NCBI GenBank assembly: GCA_028456385.1
Contig: JALNQF010000434.1
Location: forward strand, 1 to 30,607
From: Ophiosphaerella korrae
Taxonomy: Eukaryota; Ascomycota; Dothideomycetes; Pleosporales; Phaeosphaeriaceae
Direction: 5' to 3'
DNA: 30,607 nt
Within the stretch, counting starts at the first letter, position 1, and each line of letters opens with the position of its first letter. A program made the position numbers and the translations under genes. Shown here one piece after another: positions 22,092 through 30,607 of the stretch. The notes beneath the pieces are model-generated. The model saw only the letters and a list, made by a program, of their open reading frames with translations. It was not told the origin of the DNA and made no database searches.

Positions 22092-22518
22092 TGTTATAAG
22101 TATAATAAAAGAAATCGAGATAGAGCTAATTAGTCTTAACTTAGATACTAATAAAGTATAGGATAAGTAAGGTAATAACCTTAATTAGAAGACTACATAT
22201 AACTAAGATACCTAAGGTAATCTATAATCTATAGACTCTTAGTATTTATAGATTATAGATTAAGATAATCTACAATCTATTAGTTTTAGTAACTTTAGAT
22301 TATAGATTATAACAAGTATATAGCTAATAGGATGTATATTATTAAGATAGTATTAGTAATTTAATCCTTTAACTATAAAACGCTAATATAAGATAGTTAT
22401 AAAATATCTTCTATTATTTATAGTTATTATAGATTACTTTATAAGCTTTTACTATTAACTCTTAATCTACTAACTTTTAATAGAGGTACCTATAGTTAAT
22501 AATAGGTAGCCTATTATA
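22092..22518 (+). repeat. 5' LTR of element A (type 2)
   Basis: 427 bp, starting tgttataagtataata with the TG terminus intact and ending cctattata. It aligns with C (reverse), B and F. The motif aatctataatctat lies in alternating orientation at about 22219-22310. C, A and B LTRs are 428, 427 and 426 bp. Confidence 0.92.
22219..22310. repeat. Alternating-orientation 14-bp motif in type-2 LTR
   Basis: Copies near 22219 (+), 22247 (-), 22267 (+, less mutated: aatctacaatctat) and 22296 (-) form two potential hairpins. The same arrangement occurs in C (19403-19482), B (about 26311-26403) and F (about 10316-10392). Type-1 LTRs lack it. Confidence 0.8.
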
Positions 22519-22559
22519 CTTTACTAATTTAGTTATTATAAGAAGTAAAGTATAAGTAA

Positions 22560-23640
22560 CGTATAGTCTAGCTAATATAATAGTAGAAAGTTTAATAAAA
22601 TAATTAGGTAAAGCCCCTAAAAGTAGTCTTAAATTAGATAGTACTATATAGGAAATAATTAAAGGTTATCTTAACTAACTAATTAATAATAAAAAAGATA
22701 TAAAAATAGTAATTAATACTTTAGAAACGTAGAACAAGGAACTATAAGATTACGTAAAACAAAACAAGGTATAAATTAAAGCTATTATCTAAGGATAGAA
22801 CTAAATAGAACTAAATACCTAAAGACTAGAGATAAGTATAATAAAGAAACTACTAAAGATACTTATCCTTAAGAAATTTAATAGAATAAAAGAGTAACTA
22901 AGACCCTTTATTATATTAGTATAACTCTAAATAGATATATAAGTACTATACTTTAACATAAAAGAAAAGAAAGTAATATATATAAGATTATACTTTAAAG
23001 AAGATATAATAAGATAGTATAAACCTTACTAGATAGATTATATAATATATTCTCTAATAACCTAAAAAGATAAAACTAGAGCTATTTTTAGAAGTTATAA
23101 ATACTTTACTAAATAAATAAGAGTAGTATTTAAAGATATAAACGTTACCTAATAAGCTAAAGAAAAGCTAGAAAAGCTTATATAAAATTAGAGTATTCCT
23201 AAGTATATATTATAGTTTAAACAACTATTATAGAATATAGAATAGAACGAGTTAGCCTTAATATTATAATTTAAACAAAGACTTAACTCTAAGATCTAAT
23301 ATAAGATAATATATATAGAGAAACTATAAACACTAGAAGCTCTAAAGTAATAAGTAATTTAAATTAATAATAATCTTTAAGAATAGAAAAAGAATAAATA
23401 TAGAGGTTACGCCTAGAACTATAACAAGAGAGACCTTATAGTCCTTAACGCTAATAAAGATAAAAAAAAGAAGAAAAATAAAGACTTTATATACTTTAAC
23501 TATAGTAAGCTAAGCTACTATATAAAAAACTACTAATTTTAAAAGAAGAAAGATATAGTATATTATAAATATAAGAAACTAAGATACTTTATAAAAGACT
23601 ATAAAAGTAAAAACTTAAAGAAAGAAACTTAGTTAAAGAT
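22560..23640 (+). pseudogene. Degraded gag of element A
   Basis: Aligned throughout with gag of B and H. A capsid region (about 22840-23170) contains K-K-F-N-R-I, F-I-I-L-V-type and F-R-S-Y-K-Y-F-T-K. Two CCHC knuckles follow: 23492-23533 (Y-F-N-Y-S-K-L-S-Y-Y-I-K-N-Y) and 23561-23602 (Y-Y-K-Y-K-K-L-R-Y-F-I-K-D-Y), where Tyr stands at Cys and His positions as expected from TGY-to-TAY and CAC-to-TAC. A lysine-rich stretch (about 23457-23485) precedes the first. Stops are TAA/TAG. Confidence 0.87.
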
Positions 23641-26184
23641 AACTAAAAAGAAAAAAGAAGTACTATAAGTATAAGCTAAACCTTAGAAAAAAGTAGCTAA
23701 GAGTAAAGAAGTATAATATATAATACTCTATTAGACCTTTTATTATAATAATAACTACTATATATACTTTTCTAGTAAATAAGGAGTAGTATAGTTTCTA
23801 TAAAAATAAAGATATAAAGTAGCTATAATAAAAGAAAGAATAAAAGCTTAGCTAGAAGAAATAGCTTAAGTAATAGACTTACTAATAGAAGACTTAGAAG
23901 GGGAAGAGCCCTTAGTACTATTAATCTAGGCTAAAGGACTAGTACTAAATAAAGAGACTACTACAACTACTTTAAAAAGACTATAAGGAAGTAAGAAATA
24001 AGTTAGTATAAAAGGTATAGAGTATACCTAGCTAATAATATATAGTTATAATAGCTATATAATAATAGATATAGAGGAATAGAATAAAAAATAGAGATTT
24101 ATTTAGATATACTTAATAGTTATAAGTATAGAGGAAGCGTATAAAGACTAGAAAGAATATAATCTTAAAGAAATAAAGTTTATACTATTTTAGAAATAGA
24201 TAAAGTAATATATAGTTATAGTAAGAAGAATACTTATACTAAAAAAGTAGTAGTACTTTATAAAAAAGATATAATAGATTAATAAAGCTTATATACTAAG
24301 AGTACTAGTAGTATACTATATCTTAATAATAGATATACCTAGTAAAGATAAGTACTAAGAAGGGGATAACAAGATAATAGACCTAAAACATCTAGTATAC
24401 TTTAAAGTATTATAGATATTATACTTAGATAAGAATTATATTATATATAGAAACCTTAAAGTAAATAATAATATATAGCTTATAAAGAGAAGAGGCTATA
24501 ATTATATAAGAGTAATTATAGTAGAAAATATCTAAGGATAAGAAATAATTCTAAAAGATAGATACCTAGTAGTAAGGCCTAGATCTAAGTTAACTAAGAA
24601 ATATATCTAAAGAAGACTATAGTATAAATATATAAATAATAAATATCTAAAATATAAAGAATATAAACTTAAAGTAAGGCTATAGCTTTAGAAAGATAGA
24701 TAGTTTAATAAATTACTAAAGTAAGAAATACTAAAAAGTATAAGAAGTTTATATATTATAAAGATAAGTATATACTAAGAAAAGAAAGTATAACTAATAA
24801 TTAATAGTAGAGCTACAAGAAACTTTATATTAAAGAAATTTATAGAAATATAAGGAATAAAGTATACTATAAAGAGATACCTTTAATAATTAAGTATAAT
24901 TAAAGGAAAACTATTCTAAGAACCTATATAGTTTAAAATAGTACCTTTAATACTAAAAGTAAAAAAACTAGAAATTAAGAATATAATAATAGATATAATA
25001 ACAATTAATAATAAATAAGATATAATACTAGGTATACTATAGTTATAGATAACTAACCTATATATTAATTAGAGAATAAGAGAAATTAGCTATAATAAAA
25101 TAGATATATTAAAGGCTAATATAAGTACTTATAAAGGAGAATTCTCTAAAGAATATAAGAAATAGAAAGAATAACTTATAGAGCTAGAAGACTACCTTCT
25201 AGAATATTAACTATAGGACTTAGTAATAGAACTAGAAGAAGGTAAAAATATAGGATAGAGCTTAGTCTACTAATAGATAGAAGAAAAATCTAAAATTAAG
25301 TAAATATTTATTAAAAATATAATAAAAAAGAGATAAATAAGAGAGTCTAAATCTTTAATAGTGTATAGACTAATATTTATAGATAAAAAAAGAATAAGTA
25401 ATAAGAGACCTTATATAGATTTTAAGAAAACTAACGTAATTATAAATAAGAACTAATATCTACTACTATAGATAGATAAAATACAAAATAAACTATAAAG
25501 AGTTAGAATCTTTATAAAGCTAGATATCTAAAACGCTTACTATTAGATTAGAATTAAAAAAAGTAATAAATAGAAAATAGCGTTTAAAATATAATATAGA
25601 CTATATAAATATTTAGTTATACTATTTAGCTTAATAAATACGCTAGTAGTATTCTAAGAAAGAATTAATATAGTACTAAGAGAGTACTTAGATATATTTA
25701 TATTTATATACTTAGATAATATCCTTATATTCTTAGAAATAGAGGAAGAATACGTATAATACGTATATAAAGTACTAGAAAAACTAGTAGAAAATAAACT
25801 ATTCTTAAAAATAAGAAAATATAAATTCTATATAAAGAAGATAGATTTCCTTAGATTTATTATTAAACTAGGGAAGATTAAGATTAATCTAGAAAAGATT
25901 AAATTAATTAACAAGTAGCTAATACTAAGAAACTTAAAAGAAGTATAATAATTTTATAAGCTAGCTAACTTTTATAGAAAGTTAATAGTAAAATACTCTA
26001 AAGAGATAGAGCTAATAATAAGACTTATAAAAAAAGACACGCTATTTAAATAGATAAAAGAATACGATAAAGTATTTAAGAAGATTAAAAAGAAATTTAT
26101 AGAAAACCTAGTTATTAGAATATATAACCTAGACCTACTAGTAATAGTAAAAATAGACGCGTCTAATTTAGTCTATAGGATAGC
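23641..26184 (+). pseudogene. Degraded pol of element A (linker-PR-RT-start of RNase H)
   Basis: After gag comes a linker of about 1.2 kb with no recognised domain. It includes acidic L-E-D-L-E-G-E-E-type and a later Y-I-I-Y-R segment that could have been Cys-rich. Protease reads Asn-Ser-Arg-Ala-Thr-Arg-Asn-Phe from 24803, a mutated D-S-G-A-T motif. RT: first catalytic Asp 25523-25525, YLDD box as YLDN at 25709-25720 followed by I-L-I-F. The frame ends in RNase H at I-D-A-S (about 26155-26166), directly before the LTR of B. Confidence 0.88.
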
Positions 26185-26610
26185 TGTTATAGATATAATA
26201 GAAGAAATCGAGATAGAACTAATTAGTCTTAATTTAGATACTAATAAATTATAGGACAAGTAAGGTAATAATCTTAATTAGGATACTATATATAATTAAG
26301 ACACCTAGGATAATCTATAATCTATAGACTCTTAGTATTAATAGATTATAGATTAAGATAATCTATAATTTACTAGTCTTAGTAACTATAGATTATAGAT
26401 TATAATAAGTATATAGTTAGTAAGATACGTATTATTAAGATAGTATTAGTAATTTAATCTTTTAACTATAGAACACTAATACAAGATAGTTATAAAATAT
26501 CTTCTATTATTTATAGTTATTATAGATTATAACCTAAGCTTTTACTATTAACTCTTAATCTACTAACTTTTAGATAAGTACTTATAGTTAACGATAGGAG
26601 GCCTATTATA
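26185..26610 (+). repeat. 5' LTR of element B (type 2)
   Basis: 426 bp, starting tgttatagatataata with the TG terminus intact and ending gcctattata. It contains the alternating aatctataatctat motifs at about 26311-26403. It is followed by the conserved ctttactaatttagttatta block seen also in A and H. Confidence 0.92.
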
Positions 26611-26639
26611 CTTTACTAATTTAGTTATTACAAGAAGTA

Positions 26640-27730
26640 AAGCGTATATAATATATAGTCTAGCTAATATAATAGTAGAAAGTTTAACTAAATAATTAAG
26701 TAAAGCCCCTAAAAGTAGTCCTAAATTAGATAGTACTATATAAGAAACAATTAAAAGACGTCTTAACTAACTAATTAATAATAAAGAAGATATAAAAATA
26801 GTAATTAATACTTTAGAAACGTAGAATAAAGAACTATAGGACTACGTAAAATAAAATAAAGTATAAATTAAGGCTATTATCTAAAGATAGAACTAGATAA
26901 AACTAATTACCTAAAGATTAAAGATAAGTACAATAAAGAAACTACTAAAGATACTTATATTTAAGAAATTTAATAGAATAAGAGAAAAACTAAAACCTTT
27001 TATTATATTAGTATAACTCTAGATAGATATACAAGTACTATACTTTAATATAGAAGAAAAAAAGGTAATATATATTAGACTATATCTTAAAGAAGATATA
27101 AGAAGATAGTATAAGCTTTACTAGATAGATTATATAATATACTCTCTAAAAACCTAGAAAGATAAGACTAAAGCTATTTTTAGAAGTTATAAATACTTTA
27201 CTAAATAAATAAGAGTAGCGTTTAGAGATATAAACGTTACCTAATAAGCTAAAGAATAGCTAGAGAAGCTTATATAAAGTTAGAGTATTCTAAAGTATAT
27301 ATTATAGTTTAAATAACTATTATAGAATATAGAGTAAAATAAGTTAGCTTTAATATTATAATTTAAATAAAGACTAAATTCTAAGATATAATATAAGATA
27401 ATTTATATAGAGAAACTATAAATACTAGAAGCTCTAAAGTAATAGGTAATATAAATTAATAATAATCTTTAAAAATAGAAGAAGAATAAATATAGAGGTT
27501 ATACCTAGAACTATAATAAGAGAGACCCTATAGTCTTTAACGCTAATAAGAATAAGAAAAAGAAGAAGAATAAAGACTTTACGTACTTTAACTATAGTAA
27601 ACTAAGCTACTACGTAAGAAACTATAGATCTAAGTTAAAAAAGGATATAGTATACTATAAATATAAGAAACTAAGATACTTTATAAAAAACTATAGAAGT
27701 AAAGACCTAAAGAAAGAAACTTAGTTAAAA
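26640..27730 (+). pseudogene. Degraded gag of element B
   Basis: Close copy of A 22560-23640. Two CCHC knuckles at 27584-27625 and 27653-27694 have Tyr codons at all Cys positions. The Lys-rich stretch before them (about 27550-27575) is conserved. Many mutated positions differ from A, showing that the two copies were hit independently. Confidence 0.88.
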
Positions 27731-30607
27731 ATAACTAAAAAGAAGAAAGAAGTACTATAAGTATAGGCTAAACTTTAAAAGAAAGTAGCTAGGAATAAAG
27801 AAGTATAATACGTAATACTCTATTAGACCTTTTATTATAACAATAACTACTATATATATCTTTTTAGTAAATAGGAAGTAGTATAGTTTCTATAGAAATA
27901 AAGATATAAAGTAGCTATAATAAAAGAAAGAATAAAAGCTTAGCTAAAAGAGATAGCTTAAGTAATAGACTTACTAATAGAAGACTTAGAAAGGGAAGAG
28001 CCCCTAGTACTATTAATCTAAGCTAAAGAACTAGTACTAGATAAAGAGACTACTATAACTACCTCTAAAGAACTATAAAGAAGTAAGAGATAAGTTAGTA
28101 TAAAAAGTATAGAGTATACCTAGCTAATAATATATAGCTATAATAGCTATATAATAATAAATATAGAGGAATAAAATAAAGAATAGAAGTTTATTTAGAT
28201 ATACTTAATAGTTATAAGTATAGAGGAAGTATATAAAGACTAGAAAGAACGTAATCTTAAAGAAACTAAGTTTATACTATTTTAAGAATAGATAAAGTAA
28301 TATATAGTTATAGTAAGAAGAATACTTATACTAAGAGAGTAGTAGTACTTTATTAAAAAGACGTAATATATTAACAAAGCCTATATACTAAGAATACTAA
28401 TAGTATACTATATCTTAATAATAAATATACTTAGTAAAGATAAGTACTAAGAAAGAGATAATAAAATAATAGATCTAAAATATCTAGTATACTTTAAAGT
28501 ATTATAGATATTATACTTAGATAAGAATTATATTATATATAGAAACTCTAAAGTAAATAATAATATATAGCTTATAAGAAGAAGAGGCTATAACTATATA
28601 AGAGTAATTATAGTAGAAAGGATCTAAGGATAAAAAATAATCCTAGAAGATAGATACTTAGTAGTAAGACCTAGATCTAAGTTAACTAAGAAATACGTCT
28701 AGAGAGGACTATAGTATAAATATACAAATAATAAATATCTAAAATATAAAGAATATAAACTTAAAGTAAGACTATAGCTTTAGAAAGATAGATAGTTTAT
28801 AAAATTACCTAAGTAAGAATAGCTAGAAGGTATAAGAAGTCTATATATTATAAAGATAAGTATATACTAAGAAAAGGAAGTATAATTAATAATTAATAGT
28901 AGAGCTATAAGAAACTTTATATTAAAGAAGTTTATAGAAAAATAAAGAATAAAATATATAATAAAGAAATACTCTTAATAACTAAGTACAATTAAAGGAA
29001 AACTATTTTAGAAACCTATATAGTTTAAGATAGTACTCTTAATATTAAGGTTAAAAAGACTAGAAATCTAGAATATAGTTATAGATATAACAACAATTAA
29101 TAATAAATAAGATATAATATTAGGTATACTATAGTTATAGATAACTAACCTATATATTAATTAGAGAATAGGATAAATTAGTTATAGTAAAATAGATATA
29201 TTAAAAGCTAATATAAGTACTTATAAAAGAGAATTCCTTAAAGAATATAAGAAATAAGAAAAATAACTTATTAAGCAAGAAGATTACCTTCTAGAATATT
29301 AACTATAGGACTTAGTAATAGAACTAGAAGAAGGAAAGAATATAAGATAGAGCCTAGTCTATTAAAAGATAGAAGAAAAATCTAAGATTAAGTAAGTATT
29401 TATATAGAACGTAATAAAAAAAGGATAGATAAGAGAATCTAAATCTTTAGTAGTATATAGACTTATATTTATAGATAAATAGAGAATAAGTAATAAAAGA
29501 CTATATATAGATTTTAGGAAAACTAACGTAATTATAAATAAGAATAGATACTTACTACTATAGATAGATAAAATATAAAATAAGCTATAAAGAGTAAAGA
29601 TCTTTACTAAACTAGATATTTAAAACGCCTACTACTAGATTAGAATTAAAGAAAGTAATAAATAGAAAATAGTATTTAGAATATAGTATAGACTATATAA
29701 ATACTTAGTTATACTATTTAGTTTAATAAACGCACTAGTAGTATTCTAAGAAAGAATTAATATAGTACTAAGAGAGTACTTAAATATATTTATATTTGTA
29801 TACCTAGATAATATCTTTATATTCTTAGAAATAGAGGAAGAATATATACAATATAAATATAAGGTACTAGAGAAACTAGTAGAAAATAAACTATTTCTTA
29901 AGATAAGAAAATGCGAATTCTATATAAAGAAAATAGATTTCCTTAGATTTTTTATTAAACTAGGAAAAATTAAGATTAACTTAGAAAAGATTAAATTAAT
30001 TAATAAATAGCTAATACTAAGAAACTTAAAAAAAGTATAATAATTTTTTAGACTAGCTAACTTTTATAAGAAGTTAATAGTAAGATATTCTAAAGATATA
30101 AAGCTAATAATAAGACTTATAAAGAAAGATACGCTATTTAAATAGATAAAAGAATGCGATAAAGTATTCTATAAGATTAAGAAGAAGTTTATAGAAAACC
30201 TAGTTATTAGAATATATAACCTAGACCTACTAGTAATAGTAAAAATAGATGTATCTAATTTAGTTTATAGAATAGTACTAATCTAGGAAAACCTAGAGAC
30301 TAAAAAAGAATACTTAGTTAAATACTTCTCTAAGAAGATAAAAATAGTAGAACTAAACTACCTAATCTATAATAAAGAAATACTAGTAATCTATAAAGTA
30401 TTTAAGTAATAGAAAGTATACTTATAAAGAGTAAAATACTAAATAAAGGTCTATATAGACTATAAGAACCTTATAGGATCTATAATAAATAAAGAATTAT
30501 TATAATACTATATAAGATAGTAGGAATACTTATTAATATTTAATATAGAAATTATATATATAAAAGGAAAAGATAATTAGTTTATAGACGCCTTTAGTAG
30601 AAGACTA
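27731..30607 (+). pseudogene. Degraded pol of element B (linker-PR-RT-RNase H), cut by window edge
   Basis: Protease motif as Asn-Ser-Arg-Ala (28895-28906). RT: first catalytic Asp at 29615-29617 and YLDD as YLDN at 29801-29812. RNase H is nearly complete: I-D-V-S near 30246, then K-E-Y-L-V-K-Y-F-S-K-K, L-N-Y-L-I-Y-N-K-E-I-L, D-Y-K-N-L (D-H-K-N-L in the family) and I-Y-I-K-G-K-D-N, ending in D-A-F-S-R-R at the right edge. That ending is the usual RNase H boundary before the Gypsy integrase zinc domain, so integrase should follow beyond the window. Confidence 0.9.

Larger units (their letters stand above)
22092..26184 (+). mobile_element. Element A: 5' part of a type-2 Gypsy element
   Basis: 5' LTR, gag and pol to the first motif of RNase H, then cut at 26184 by the LTR of B. 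It sits within C; the five bases before it are agaag. A is one of the less mutated elements here, keeping many CpA sites (for example aaaacaaaacaagg at about 22757). The remainder should lie right of the window after B. Confidence 0.92.
26185..30607 (+). mobile_element. Element B: 5' part of a type-2 Gypsy element, runs off the window
   Basis: Same layout as A: LTR, gag, linker, PR, RT and nearly all of RNase H to the right edge. It inserted into RNase H of A; the five bases before it are atagc. B is the innermost, so the most recent, insertion that can be ordered in the nest. It retains some CpA/TpG, such as atgcg at 29911 and 30154. Confidence 0.92.

Noticed and set aside
4881..29812. Asn at the second position of the RT Asp pair as a true variant enzyme
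   Set aside because: The change is exactly what RIP does to gatgat, and the surrounding frames are dead.
1..30607. Mitochondrial, apicoplast or Plasmodium-type AT-rich genome
   Set aside because: Base composition alone would fit, but the CpA-specific loss, the many dead LTR elements and the absence of any intact gene fit a RIP-mutated fungal nuclear AT-isochore much better.

Overview
The window is extremely AT-rich (about one fifth G+C by eye) nuclear DNA. It looks like an AT-isochore of a filamentous ascomycete (Pezizomycotina) heavily mutated by repeat-induced point mutation (RIP). CpA and TpG are almost absent, TpA is in large excess, and the surviving C and G sit mostly in CpT/ApG context. 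Reading frames are full of TAA/TAG where Gln (CAA/CAG) or Trp (TGG) codons would have stood. I see no intact gene, tRNA or rRNA. The species cannot be named from this sequence.

Nearly everything recognisable is dead Ty3/Gypsy LTR retrotransposon. Left part: a 17-bp tandem repeat and a 22-bp palindrome (1-136); a + strand integrase 3' fragment 'I' (226-1470); a complete two-LTR element 'H' on the - strand (1471-8468); the 3' end of a + strand element 'F' with its LTR (8469-10602); an LTR remnant 'G' (10603-10977); 300 unassigned bases; a very decayed - strand LTR plus tail 'J' (11277-12260); and a 1.7-kb block 'K' that I cannot identify (12261-14006).

Right part: a Russian-doll nest. Element E (-, from 14007) is broken at 15084 by element D (+, a different Gypsy family). 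D is broken at 19191 by C (-), C at 22091 by A (+), and A at 26184 by B (+), which runs out of the window inside RNase H. The missing halves should lie to the right of the window in reverse order. H, F, E, C, A and B (and probably I, G, J) are one family with two LTR subtypes. Type 1 (H, E, J) has a 54-bp tandem repeat present in 1, 2 or 3 copies. Type 2 (F, C, A, B) has a short motif repeated in alternating orientation.

Across copies the family's plan is LTR - gag (capsid, two CCHC knuckles) - long linker - protease - RT - RNase H - integrase (DDE, chromodomain-like C terminus) - an extra reading frame of about 220 codons - polypurine tract - LTR. All copies are inactivated: the RT YLDD box reads YLDN in each of the four RT copies, and protease Asp reads Asn in A, B and H. 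Domain names come from short motifs read by allowing for C-to-T/G-to-A change. I found no previously undescribed functional system. The more unusual points are the nest itself, the LTR copy-number repeats, the pol extension and linker, and the chimeric flanks of H.
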